Made by a program: the position numbers and the translations under genes | Source: Gemmatimonadaceae bacterium | Lineage (GTDB): Bacteria > Gemmatimonadota > Gemmatimonadetes > Gemmatimonadales > Gemmatimonadaceae | DNA: 12,688 nucleotides | Direction: 5' to 3' | Assembly (NCBI GenBank): GCA_013361745.1 | Contig: JABFXM010000215.1 | Location: 1-12,688, forward strand | The notes under the pieces: generated by a model | Told to the model about the DNA's origin: nothing | Databases searched by the model: none | The model's input: the letters and a program-made list of their open reading frames with translations, nothing else | Shown here: piece by piece, positions 1 through 7,238 of the stretch | How the letters are laid out: every line of letters starts with the position of its first letter | Numbering within the stretch: the stretch's first letter is position 1

Positions 1-44
1 TCGTCGACCGGATGCTCGACCTCTGGAGCACGCTGCGCCGCTGA
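1..44 (+). CDS. 3' end of an upstream gene, probably kdsA
   Basis: Thirteen codons and a TGA stop (42-44) are in frame from base 3 and read VDRMLDLWSTLRR. The fragment is too short for family assignment from sequence. The immediately downstream kdsC and kdsD and common gene order make kdsA (3-deoxy-8-phosphooctulonate synthase, the enzyme just before KdsC in Kdo synthesis) the likeliest identity; this is inference from context. The stop overlaps the proposed CTG start of kdsC. The amphipathic, Leu/Trp-rich C-terminal helix is compatible with, but not diagnostic of, KdsA. Confidence 0.4.
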   Translation, partial: VDRMLDLWSTLRR

Positions 45-607
45 TCGACCGCGAGCTCGCGCAGCGCATTCGCCTCGTCGGCCTCGACGTCGACGGCGTC
101 CTCACCGACGGCGGGATCTACCTCGGCGACGCCGGCGGCGAACGCGTGGAGCTCAAGCGTTATGACATCCAGGACGGGCTCGGGATCAAGTTCCTGCGCG
201 ATGCCGGTCTGAAGGTCGTCATCGTGACCGGGCGCGTCTCCGACAGCGTGCGTCATCGCGCCCTCGAGCTCGAGCTCGACGACGTCGTCCAGGATTCCGC
301 GGCGCGCAAGCTCCCCGCGTTCCGCGAGCTGATCGCGCGTCACGACATCGCCCTCGAGGAGACGGCGTTCATCGGTGACGACTTTCCCGACGCCGGCGTC
401 CTCCGCGCCGTCGGACTTCCGGTGGCGGTGAGCAACGCGGTTCCGGAGATCCGTGCGATGTGCGTGCTCCACCTCGAGCGGCACGGCGGGCGCGGCGCAG
501 TGCGCGAGTTCGCCGAGATCCTTCTGAAGGCCCGCGGCCAGTGGCGCGAAGTCACCGAGCGCTACGTGCGCGAGCGCTCCGAGATCGCCGCGGAGGCCGC
601 AAGGTGA
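41..607 (+). CDS. kdsC: 3-deoxy-D-manno-octulosonate 8-phosphate phosphatase KdsC
   Basis: HAD-superfamily phosphatase that removes phosphate from Kdo-8-phosphate to give Kdo, in the cytoplasm. Numbering from a CTG at 41, the HAD motif I LDVDGVLTDG has its two aspartates at residues 16 and 18. Motif II is VTGR (about 62-65), the motif III lysine lies in AARK (K90), and motif IV is GDDFPD (112-117). The C-terminal GGRGAVRE signature of KdsC is also present. From the CTG the protein is 188 aa, the same as E. coli KdsC. The first conventional start, GTG at 146, would delete motif I and cannot be right. No ATG, GTG or TTG occurs in frame between base 2 and motif I. CTG at 41 forms a CTGA overlap with the preceding stop and has GGAG at 25-28, so it is the best start, although one upstream of the window is possible because the frame stays open to base 2. 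Identity is firm; the start is uncertain. Confidence 0.9.
   Translation: MIDRELAQRIRLVGLDVDGVLTDGGIYLGDAGGERVELKRYDIQDGLGIKFLRDAGLKVVIVTGRVSDSVRHRALELELDDVVQDSAARKLPAFRELIARHDIALEETAFIGDDFPDAGVLRAVGLPVAVSNAVPEIRAMCVLHLERHGGRGAVREFAEILLKARGQWREVTERYVRERSEIAAEAAR
592..596 (+). promoter_or_regulatory. Ribosome binding site of kdsD
   Basis: GGAGG lies 7 nt before the GTG at 604, inside the end of kdsC. It decides the kdsD start in favour of GTG 604 over the ATG at 649 and over any start inside the kdsC overlap. Confidence 0.7.
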
Positions 608-1569
608 GTCGTACCGACATCGCCGAGCGCGGGCGGCGCGTGGTGCGCATGGAGCGCGAGGCCCTCGCCGAGGTCGAGCGACGCATCGGCCCGTCGTTCG
701 TGCGCGCGGTCGAGACGATCGCGCACTCGCGCGGCCGCGTCATCGTCACCGGCGTCGGCAAGTCGGGGTTGATCGGGCGCAAGATCGCAGCGACGCTCAC
801 CTCCACCGGCACGCCCGCGACCTTTCTTCACCCCGTCGAGAGCGTGCACGGCGACCTCGGGATCGTCGGGGCCGACGACGTCGCCATCCTCATCTCGAAG
901 AGCGGGGAATCGGACGAGCTCATGCCGCTGGTCGAACACCTCAAGCGTTTCGGGGTGCAGACCGTCGCCATCACCGGCAACGACGAATCCGCGCTCGCGC
1001 GAGCCTGCGACGTGTCGCTCGACGCGTGGGTGCGCGAGGAGGCCTGCCCCCACGACCTCGCGCCGACGACGAGCACCACCGCCGCGCTCGCGATCGGCGA
1101 TGCCCTCGCGGTGGCCCTGCTCGAGGAGAAGGGGTTCCGCCGCGAGGACTTCGCGCGCCTTCATCCGGGCGGCTCGCTCGGCCGCAAGCTGCTCACACCG
1201 GTCAGCGAAGTGATGGTCAGCGACGCGCTCCCGCTCCTTCGCGAGAGCGACACCATGCGGGAGGCGATCGTCCTCCTCGCCGAGCGCCGCGGGATCGCGA
1301 TCGTCGTCGACGACCGTCAGTGCGTGCTCGGCGTCGTCACGACCGGCGACCTGACGAGGCTGATGGAGCGTGAGGAGAACGTGTTCGCCGTCCGCGCCGC
1401 GGACGTGATGACTCGAACCCCGAAGGTGGCGCGCCGCGAGGAGCTCGCGAGCGCGGTCGTGTACCGCATGGAAACCCACGGAATCATCGTCATGCCCGTC
1501 GTCGACGAGGAGCAGCGCGTGGTCGGAGTGGCGCACCTGCACGATCTGATGCGCGCGAGGGTCGCATGA
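604..1569 (+). CDS. kdsD: Arabinose-5-phosphate isomerase KdsD (KpsF/GutQ family)
   Basis: Converts D-ribulose-5-phosphate to D-arabinose-5-phosphate, the first committed precursor of Kdo. The 321-aa protein has the standard architecture: a sugar isomerase (SIS) domain at about residues 35-175, then two CBS domains at about 203-255 and 267-320. Visible signatures are GVGKSG (50-55), ESVHGDLG (79-86), ISKSGES (97-103), the APTTST segment (153-158) and HPGGSLGR (187-194); the family active-site lysine and histidines fall in these motifs. Length matches E. coli KdsD (328 aa). The GTG start at 604 is chosen because GGAGG at 592-596 lies 7 nt upstream and it makes a GTGA overlap with the kdsC stop; a longer in-frame reading back to 460 would overlap kdsC deeply. 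The CBS pair suggests allosteric control by a nucleotide or sugar ligand, as proposed for this family. Confidence 0.95.
   Translation: MSRTDIAERGRRVVRMEREALAEVERRIGPSFVRAVETIAHSRGRVIVTGVGKSGLIGRKIAATLTSTGTPATFLHPVESVHGDLGIVGADDVAILISKSGESDELMPLVEHLKRFGVQTVAITGNDESALARACDVSLDAWVREEACPHDLAPTTSTTAALAIGDALAVALLEEKGFRREDFARLHPGGSLGRKLLTPVSEVMVSDALPLLRESDTMREAIVLLAERRGIAIVVDDRQCVLGVVTTGDLTRLMEREENVFAVRAADVMTRTPKVARREELASAVVYRMETHGIIVMPVVDEEQRVVGVAHLHDLMRARVA
1557..1561 (+). promoter_or_regulatory. Ribosome binding site of lptC
   Basis: GAGGG lies 4 nt before the ATG at 1566, within the last codons of kdsD. It fits translationally coupled reinitiation at the ATGA overlap. Confidence 0.5.
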
Positions 1570-2117
1570 GGGCGCGTCTGCTCGGCGTCGCCTTCGTCGC
1601 GAGCGTGGTCGGCGCCGCCGCCTGCGGTGGCAACAAGGAGCCGGCGGCGATCAAGACCTCCGCGATGGCGGACAGCGCCGACCAGGAGATGTTCGGCGCA
1701 CGTGCGAACCTCACCTACCAGGGTCTGATGCGCGCCGAGCTGAATGGCGACACCGCCTACTTCTTCGACGACAACACGCGCATCGAGCTTCGCACGGTGA
1801 AGACCAACTTCTTCACCACGCAGGGGGCCAGGAGCGCCGTCCTGACGTCGCGCGAGGGCACCTACCGCACGCAGGGCAACATGGAGGCGCGGGGCGACGT
1901 CGTCGTCGTCTCCACCGATGGCCGCCGGCTCACGACGCCGCAGCTGAAGTACGACCAGGTCCGCAACGAGATCTCGAGCGACAGCGCCTTCCAGCTGACC
2001 GGGCAGGGGCAGAGCGTCGCGGGGGTCGGCTTCGTGTCCGATCCGAACATGAACAACATCCGGATCCTCAAGACTACCAGCGGAATCGGTGGCGCGGTGA
2101 GGATTCCGGGACAGTGA
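1566..2117 (+). CDS. lptC: LptC-like LPS export protein, predicted lipoprotein
   Basis: Probable LptC, the periplasmic partner that receives LPS from the LptB2FG transporter and passes it to the LptA-type bridge. The 183-aa protein starts with a short basic segment and a hydrophobic stretch ending in a lipobox-like GAAAC, with the cysteine at residue 20 followed by Gly-Gly-Asn. A mature region follows with repeated short beta-strand patterns ([41 protein letters not shown]), as in OstA/LptC jellyrolls. E. coli LptC (191 aa) is held by a transmembrane helix instead. Identity rests on length, the strand pattern and its place between kdsD and the lptA-like gene. The ATG overlaps the kdsD stop (ATGA) and has GAGGG at 1557-1561, 4 nt upstream. 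Position +2 after the cysteine is not Asp, so by the E. coli rule it would be sorted to the outer membrane, which is odd for LptC. Confidence 0.8.
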   Translation: MRARLLGVAFVASVVGAAACGGNKEPAAIKTSAMADSADQEMFGARANLTYQGLMRAELNGDTAYFFDDNTRIELRTVKTNFFTTQGARSAVLTSREGTYRTQGNMEARGDVVVVSTDGRRLTTPQLKYDQVRNEISSDSAFQLTGQGQSVAGVGFVSDPNMNNIRILKTTSGIGGAVRIPGQ

Positions 2118-3460
2118 TGCTTCGCGCACGTTTCCTCGTCGCGGCGGCGCTGCTCGCGCCCATTCCGCTCGCCGCCCAGGCGAGCGGAGCGCAGGGACGG
2201 TGCGTCCTCCAGTTCGAGGCGTCGCAGGCGCGCTCGACGCTCAACAAGCTGGCGAGCGGGAAGTACAACGCCTTCCAGGGCGGGGGCGTGACGTACTCCT
2301 GCGTCGGGCAGAACAACCAGCTCCGCGCCGACAGCGCGGAGTTCTACGGCGATCTCGACATCCTCTATCTCATCGGCAACGTGCACTACACGGAGCCGCG
2401 AGTGAAGGTCGACTCACGCCGCATGACCTACTGGAAGAACGAGGAGCGGCTCCTCGCCGAAGGCGACGTCGTCGCGACGCTGCCCAGCGGGACGGTGATG
2501 CACGGGCCGCGCGCCGAGTACTACCGCGCGATCCCGGGCGTCCGCCCCGCCACACGGATGATCGCCACGGGGCGCCCGCTCATCACGCTCGTCCAGGTCG
2601 ATTCCACCGGCAAGAAGCAGCCGCCGGTCGAGCTGCGCGCGGAGCGCGTGACGATGGACGCGGACAGTCTCGTCTACGCCGGCGGCCAGGTGGACATCCA
2701 GCGCCCCGACATTCACGCGACGGGCGACTCCGCCTTCATGGACAGCGGCCACGAGATCGCGCGGCTGATGCGCGGTCCGGTGATCGAGGGGAAGGCCGAT
2801 CGGCCCTTCACCCTCACCGGCACGACCATCGACATCTACTCGCGCCAACGCCTGCTCGAGCGGGTCGAATCGCTCGGCAACGCGCGCGCAGTCAGTCAGG
2901 ACATGGACCTGCGCGCGGACACGATCGACCTTCGGGTGACCGACAACAAGCTGGAACGCGCCTACGCGTGGGGCCCGAATGGCGCGCGAGCCGTCTCGCC
3001 GACGCAGCTCATCACCGCCGACTCGCTCGACGTCCGGCTGCCGGAGCAGCGCATCCGGCAGGTCTTCGCCGTGAAGAACGCATGGGCGCAGAGCGATCCG
3101 GATTCTACGAAGATCAAGTCGAAGGAGCGCGACTGGCTGCGCGGCGACACGATCGTCGCGAATTTCGATTCGACGCGCGCCGCGGGCGACACCTCGTCGC
3201 AGCCGGCGCTCACGCGGCTCGTCGCGCACGGAAACGCGCGCTCCTTCTACCAGGTGGCCGTCTCGGGCGCGCCCAAGGACCGTCCCGCGATCAACTACGT
3301 CCGCGGGCGCGCGATCAGCGTCGCCTTCGAGAGCCGGCAGGTGCAGCGCGTCACGGTCACCGAGCAGGCCAGCGGCGTCTACCTCGAGCCGAACATCGCG
3401 AAGGATCGCGGCGCGGCCGCGCCAAGCGACAGCACAGCGGCGAAGGCGAGGAAACCATGA
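2117..3460 (+). CDS. lptA: OstA/LptA-like periplasmic LPS transport protein, long form
   Basis: Predicted periplasmic beta-jellyroll protein that would carry LPS across the periplasm. The 447-aa product has a cleavable signal peptide (hydrophobic residues about 5-20, likely cut after the AQA near residue 22). It then shows many OstA-type strand repeats: [73 protein letters not shown] and a C-terminal [10 protein letters not shown]. This is more than twice the length of E. coli LptA (185 aa) and resembles the OstA-like (OstA_2) proteins of other phyla. No LptD-type C-terminal barrel is evident. Only two cysteines occur, C29 and C62, both in the exported N-terminal part, so a disulfide is possible. 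The tail is rich in Ala/Ser/Lys and low in complexity. ATG 2117 forms a TGATG overlap with lptC; an in-frame GTG at 2114 is an alternative. The symbol is by function and context, not proven orthology. Confidence 0.75.
   Translation: MLRARFLVAAALLAPIPLAAQASGAQGRCVLQFEASQARSTLNKLASGKYNAFQGGGVTYSCVGQNNQLRADSAEFYGDLDILYLIGNVHYTEPRVKVDSRRMTYWKNEERLLAEGDVVATLPSGTVMHGPRAEYYRAIPGVRPATRMIATGRPLITLVQVDSTGKKQPPVELRAERVTMDADSLVYAGGQVDIQRPDIHATGDSAFMDSGHEIARLMRGPVIEGKADRPFTLTGTTIDIYSRQRLLERVESLGNARAVSQDMDLRADTIDLRVTDNKLERAYAWGPNGARAVSPTQLITADSLDVRLPEQRIRQVFAVKNAWAQSDPDSTKIKSKERDWLRGDTIVANFDSTRAAGDTSSQPALTRLVAHGNARSFYQVAVSGAPKDRPAINYVRGRAISVAFESRQVQRVTVTEQASGVYLEPNIAKDRGAAAPSDSTAAKARKP
3448..3452 (+). promoter_or_regulatory. 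Ribosome binding site of the long lptB
   Basis: GAGGA lies 4 nt before the ATG at 3457, in the last codons of the OstA-like gene. It matters because it supports translation of the whole N-terminal extension of LptB rather than a start nearer the ATPase domain. Confidence 0.6.
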
Positions 3461-4701
3461 GCGAAGGACCACTTCCCGCGCGCATTCGCGCCCTCCTCGA
3501 CCAATACTCGAGCGCCGAGCGCTCGATGGCGCTCGCGCTGCACGCGGTGATGGATACCGCCGGCGACGACGGCACCACGACGCTCGATCGTCTGGCGAAC
3601 TGCTATCGCGACGACTATCTGGCCGCCATCCGCGCCGAGGGGCGCGACGCAGACCGCGAGGCCGGGCGTCTCTCGCTCGACGAGGTACGCGAGTACCTGG
3701 TCCACTCCGTCCTTCCGCGGCTCGCCAGCGACGGGGTGATCGTGCTTCCGCCTCAGGGGTTCAGGAGCCCGGACGCACCCATTCGCATCGTCGAATCGCT
3801 CTGGGCGGAGATCCAGCCGCAGCGGCGTGCGCTCGCCAAGGTCCTCAAGCAGACCGGCGAGCACCCGACGCCCGCCCGTGTGGCGGCCATCACCAGTCCC
3901 GCGAAAGTCAGTGTCCTCGAGGCCGAGGGACTCGTCAAGATGTACAGACGGCGCCGCGTGGTGAATGACGTGGCCCTGCGATTGCAACAGGGGGAGATCG
4001 TCGGACTTCTGGGCCCCAATGGGGCAGGGAAGACGACGACCTTCTACATGATCGTGGGGCTCATCCAGCCGTTGAGCGGACGTATCCTGCTCGATGGCGA
4101 GGACATCACCGACATGCCGATGTACCGGCGCGCCCGTCGCGGCGTCGGATACCTCTCACAAGAGCCCTCGATCTTCCGCAAACTTTCGGTCGAGGACAAC
4201 ATCCTGTCCATCCTCGAGACCCTGCCGCTTTCCGCCGACGAACGGAAGGAACGGCTCGAGTCCCTGCTCGACGAGCTCAATATCAAGCGACTTCGCCACA
4301 GCAAGGCCTACGCGCTGTCGGGCGGCGAACGCCGTCGCCTCGAGATCACGCGCGCGCTCGTGACGCAGCCGAAGTTCATGATGCTCGACGAACCGTTCGC
4401 CGGCGTCGATCCGATCGCCGTCAACGACATCCAGACCATCGTCGCCGGCCTCCGCCACCGCGGCATCGGAGTGCTCATCTCCGATCACAACGTCGAGCAG
4501 ACCCTCGACATCGTCGATCGCGCGTACATCATGTTCGACGGACAGGTGAAGGTCTCCGGAACCGTGCGCGAGCTCGTCTTCGACGATACCGTCGCCGACA
4601 TCTATCTCGGGCCGACCCTCTCGGCGCGTCTCCGCGCGCGCTTCGCCGACGAACCGGATCCCAACCGACCTGCTCCCGCTCCCGTGGGAGGTGCCGTATG
4701 A
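3457..4701 (+). CDS. lptB: LPS export ATPase LptB with ~150-residue N-terminal extension
   Basis: Cytoplasmic ATPase of the LptB2FG transporter, which extracts LPS from the inner membrane. The 414-aa protein contains a complete LptB-type ABC domain at about residues 152-392. It has Walker [10 protein letters not shown] (186-194), Q-loop Q235 in YLSQEPSIF, signature LSGGE (287-291), Walker B MMLDEP (D311, E312) and H-loop H344 in SDHNVEQT. These match LptB, which is normally about 240 aa, so residues 1 to about 150 are extra. The extension is mostly helical with charged residues (for example [20 protein letters not shown]) and ends in a short VIVLPPQG strand, after which a further helix and a Pro/Ala-rich linker lead into the ATPase. 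I do not recognise its family; a small winged-helix-like fold is only a guess. ATG 3457 overlaps the previous stop (ATGA) and has GAGGA at 3448-3452. The only nearby later start, GTG 3880, lacks a Shine-Dalgarno sequence. Confidence 0.93.
   Translation: MSEGPLPARIRALLDQYSSAERSMALALHAVMDTAGDDGTTTLDRLANCYRDDYLAAIRAEGRDADREAGRLSLDEVREYLVHSVLPRLASDGVIVLPPQGFRSPDAPIRIVESLWAEIQPQRRALAKVLKQTGEHPTPARVAAITSPAKVSVLEAEGLVKMYRRRRVVNDVALRLQQGEIVGLLGPNGAGKTTTFYMIVGLIQPLSGRILLDGEDITDMPMYRRARRGVGYLSQEPSIFRKLSVEDNILSILETLPLSADERKERLESLLDELNIKRLRHSKAYALSGGERRRLEITRALVTQPKFMMLDEPFAGVDPIAVNDIQTIVAGLRHRGIGVLISDHNVEQTLDIVDRAYIMFDGQVKVSGTVRELVFDDTVADIYLGPTLSARLRARFADEPDPNRPAPAPVGGAV
4686..4692 (+). promoter_or_regulatory. 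Ribosome binding site of rpoN
   Basis: GGGAGGT lies 5 nt before the ATG at 4698, within the end of lptB. It is one of the strongest Shine-Dalgarno matches in the window and supports the ATGA-overlapping start of rpoN. Confidence 0.7.
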
Positions 4702-6161
4702 GACCCGGACTGTCGCAGCATACGCAGCTCAAGCAGGAGCTGAAGATCAATCCACGCCTGTATCAGGCGATGGATCTGCTCTACATGCCCCTCCTCGACC
4801 TGCAGCAGCACCTGAAGCAGGAGCTCCTCAACAATCCCTTCCTCGAGATGGTCGAGCCGGAGGAGGACGAGGAGGAGAACGAGGAGGCGCCCGCCGAGGA
4901 GACCCCCGCCGAGGCGGAGAAGAAGGACAAGGAGGAGATCGACTGGGAGGAGATCCTCCTCGACGGCTTCGACACCGCCGGCCGGCGCGAGGAGCACGAG
5001 GAGCGCGAGTACTACGAGCCGGTGACGGTCGATTCCCGCGACCTCGGCGATCACCTCCGCGATCAGGTCTCCCTGCTCGAGCTCAGCCCGCGTCAGAGCG
5101 CGCTGGCGGATGAGTTCATCGGCAACATCCAGGATGACGGCTACCTCGCCTGCCCGCTCGAGGAGATCCTCCAGGGCGTCAACGATGCCATCGAGAAGAT
5201 GGCCGAGGAGGCCGGACGCGACGACGACGAGCTCCCGCTGTACACGATGGCGGAAGCGGAGGAGATGCTCGGCGTCATCCAGAGTCTCGATCCGCCGGGC
5301 GTCGGCGCGCGCGACCTGCGCGAATGCCTGATGCTCCAGCTCCGCGAGGCGGGTCTCGAGCAGTCGGTCCCGTTCCGTCTCGTGCGCGACTGCTACGACG
5401 AGTTGATCAACCACCGCTGGAGCGAGATCTCCAAGCGCTTCGGCATCAGCCCGTCCGACGTGCAGCGCGCGGCGGACGAGATCGCGAAGCTCGACCCGAA
5501 GCCGGGCCTCGTCTACAGCGACCGCAGCGACAACTACATCATCCCCGATCTCATCGTCGAGAAGATCGACGGGAAGTACCATGTCTTCCTGAACGACGTG
5601 AACTTCCCGCGGCTCAAGCTGAGCCGCGCTTACCAGGAGATCGCGCGCGACAAGAAGAAGTTCGACGGCGAGAACAAGGAGTTCATCTCGAACAAGCTCA
5701 ACTCGGCGAACTGGATGATCCAGGCGATCGAGCAGCGGCGGCAGACGATGCTGAAGGTGATGAACTACATCGTCGAGCGGCAGCGCGAGTTCTTCGAGAA
5801 GGGCGTGCAGTACCTCAAGCCCCTCACGCTGCGCGAGGTGGCTGAAGTCATCAGCATGCACGAGTCCACCGTCAGTCGCGTCACGAACGAGAAGTTCGTC
5901 CAGACGCCGCGCGGCGTGCTGCCGCTCAAGTTCTTCTTCTCCTCGGGTCTCTCGACCACCGACGGCGAGGACGTCTCGGCGCGCGGCATCAAGGCGCAGA
6001 TCGAGAAGCTCGTCGCCGACGAGGACCCGAAGCATCCGCTCACCGATCAGGCGATCGTCAACATCCTGAAGGAGAGCGGTGTCCAGATCGCGCGTCGCAC
6101 CGTCGCGAAGTACCGCGATCAGCTGGGGGTGCTCTCGGCGCGCATGCGCAAGCGCGTGTGA
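4698..6161 (+). CDS. rpoN: RNA polymerase sigma-54 factor RpoN
   Basis: Alternative sigma factor that directs RNA polymerase to -24/-12 promoters and needs an AAA+ activator to open them. The 487-aa protein shows all regions. Region I (about 1-50) contains [18 protein letters not shown] and [12 protein letters not shown]. An acidic region II follows (about 53-110, long runs of Glu/Asp). The core-binding region spans about 115-300 with [10 protein letters not shown] and [15 protein letters not shown]. The DNA-binding part includes a helix-turn-helix at about 376-398 ([18 protein letters not shown]) and the RpoN box ARRTVAKYR at 465-473. Length is typical (E. coli 477). A Glu/Asp-rich segment at about 163-183 sits between the first core-binding repeat and [10 protein letters not shown] and may be a lineage insertion. 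The lptB-rpoN neighbourhood is widely conserved. Target genes cannot be told from this window, and no obvious -24/-12 promoter was seen in its one divergent gap. Confidence 0.97.
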   Translation: MRPGLSQHTQLKQELKINPRLYQAMDLLYMPLLDLQQHLKQELLNNPFLEMVEPEEDEEENEEAPAEETPAEAEKKDKEEIDWEEILLDGFDTAGRREEHEEREYYEPVTVDSRDLGDHLRDQVSLLELSPRQSALADEFIGNIQDDGYLACPLEEILQGVNDAIEKMAEEAGRDDDELPLYTMAEAEEMLGVIQSLDPPGVGARDLRECLMLQLREAGLEQSVPFRLVRDCYDELINHRWSEISKRFGISPSDVQRAADEIAKLDPKPGLVYSDRSDNYIIPDLIVEKIDGKYHVFLNDVNFPRLKLSRAYQEIARDKKKFDGENKEFISNKLNSANWMIQAIEQRRQTMLKVMNYIVERQREFFEKGVQYLKPLTLREVAEVISMHESTVSRVTNEKFVQTPRGVLPLKFFFSSGLSTTDGEDVSARGIKAQIEKLVADEDPKHPLTDQAIVNILKESGVQIARRTVAKYRDQLGVLSARMRKRV

Positions 6162-7174
6162 GCGGCGTCGAGGTCACTCGCTCGCCCGGCGCGGCGGGTC
6201 AGCGCGCGATGACTGCTGACGGGCAGGCACGGGACGTGGACGTGAGTGTCCTCGTTCCCGCCAAGGACGAAGCGGAGAACCTCCCGCTCTTCATGGAGCA
6301 GGCGGCGGCGGCGTTCGCCGGCTCCTCGACGCGCTATGAAGTCATCGTCGTCGACGACGGGTCGGAGGACGACACCGCGGCGGTGCTCGCGCGTCTGCAG
6401 GAGCGCTATGATTTCCTGCGCGTCGAGCGCCATCGCGTCCGTCACGGAATAGCCGACGCGTTGCGCACCGGCTATCTCGCGTCGCGCGGACGAGTGCTCG
6501 TCTTCTATCCCGCCGACCTCCAGTTCAAGCCCGCCGACATTCCGCGCCTCGCCGCCCCGATCATCGACGGCGAAGCGGACATGGTCACCGGCTACAAGGA
6601 AGGGAAGTACGAGAAGGCCTTCGTGTCGGGGATCTACAACTGGCTGAGCCGCGCTCTGTTCCATGTGCCGGTACGCGACCTCAACTCCGTGAAGGCGTAT
6701 CGGCGCGAGATCATGGACGACCTGCCGATCCGTCCCGACTGGCATCGCTACATGATCGTGCTCGCGGCGGCGCAGGGGTACACGGTCACCGAGATCCCGG
6801 TCCCGCTCTACCCGCGCCACGCCGGCCGCTCGAAGTTCGGCCTGTCGCGCATCCCGATCGGGGTGCTCGACATGCTGTCGGTCTGGTTCGAGCTGCGCTT
6901 CGGCCGCAAGCCGCTTCTGCTTTTCGGAATGATCGGCGCCGGCCTCTTCGCCCTCGGCATGCTCGCCGGTCTCGCCGCGCTGGCGACGCTGCTCATCGCC
7001 GGCATCGGCATCCGCGCCGTGTGGACGCTCATCCAGACGTGTCTCATCCTCGGCAGCGTGCTGTTCGTCGGTGGGCTCGTCGGCGAGATGATCGCGGTGC
7101 AGCGCGCGGAGCTCCGCGAGCTGAAGCGGCGCCTCGAGGAGCTGACGACGCGCGACGGGCCGGCGCACCGTTAG
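6158..7174 (+). CDS. Membrane-anchored family 2 glycosyltransferase (GtrB/DPM1-like)
   Basis: Probable polyprenyl-phosphate glycosyltransferase that would load a sugar from a nucleotide donor onto undecaprenyl phosphate at the inner membrane. The 338-aa protein has a GT-A catalytic domain at about residues 28-235: VSVLVPAKDEAENL (29-42), EVIVVDDGSEDDT (61-73), a PADLQ motif (118-122) and RHAGRSKFGLSR (220-231). Two hydrophobic helices follow (about 254-281 and 287-315) and a charged tail. This layout is that of GtrB/CsbB-like enzymes. The usual DADLQ metal motif reads PADLQ, so the first aspartate is replaced by proline. GTG 6158 overlaps the rpoN stop (GTGA); ATG 6209 would give a protein shorter by 17 residues, and the first ~27 residues look non-conserved, so either start is possible. 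Sugar and acceptor are unknown. Confidence 0.85.
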   Translation: MSGVEVTRSPGAAGQRAMTADGQARDVDVSVLVPAKDEAENLPLFMEQAAAAFAGSSTRYEVIVVDDGSEDDTAAVLARLQERYDFLRVERHRVRHGIADALRTGYLASRGRVLVFYPADLQFKPADIPRLAAPIIDGEADMVTGYKEGKYEKAFVSGIYNWLSRALFHVPVRDLNSVKAYRREIMDDLPIRPDWHRYMIVLAAAQGYTVTEIPVPLYPRHAGRSKFGLSRIPIGVLDMLSVWFELRFGRKPLLLFGMIGAGLFALGMLAGLAALATLLIAGIGIRAVWTLIQTCLILGSVLFVGGLVGEMIAVQRAELRELKRRLEELTTRDGPAHR

Positions 7175-7238
7175 GCGGAGGGCAACGACGGAGTTCCGAT
7201 GTGCGTGCGGTGCCCCCCCGGTGCCGCCCGCGAGCTCC
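7175..7238. other. Convergent intergenic gap with weak hairpin
   Basis: Sixty-four bases separate the convergent GT2 and GT4 stop codons. GCGGTGC at 7207-7213 can pair with GTGCCGC at 7221-7227, with two G-T pairs and a C-rich 7-nt loop. No T-run follows on either strand, so this is at best a weak or factor-assisted termination site. Nothing else is visible. Confidence 0.25.

Noticed and set aside
562..1542. Minus-strand open frame opposite kdsD, and similar ones at 2414-3472, 6119-7168 and 8529-9476
   Set aside because: All lie antisense to well supported genes, have biased compositions and show no recognisable motif.
2200..3456. In-frame upstream continuation of lptB through the OstA-like gene
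   Set aside because: The translation is Arg-rich nonsense overlapping a real gene with a signal peptide; ATG 3457 with its ribosome binding site is the proper start.
4848..4932. Purine-rich GAG/GAGGAG repetitive stretch in rpoN
   Set aside because: It simply encodes the acidic region II of sigma-54, which is commonly Glu/Asp-rich; not a separate repeat element.
4602..6035. Long minus-strand open frame (about 477 codons) opposite rpoN
   Set aside because: It mirrors the codon bias of the GC-rich sense gene, its product is a low-complexity Leu/Asp/Glu/Arg/Val mix with no motif, and rpoN itself is complete and unmistakable.
7207..7227. Rho-independent terminator between the convergent glycosyltransferases
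   Set aside because: The stem contains two G-T pairs and no T-run follows on either strand; kept only as a weak hairpin note.
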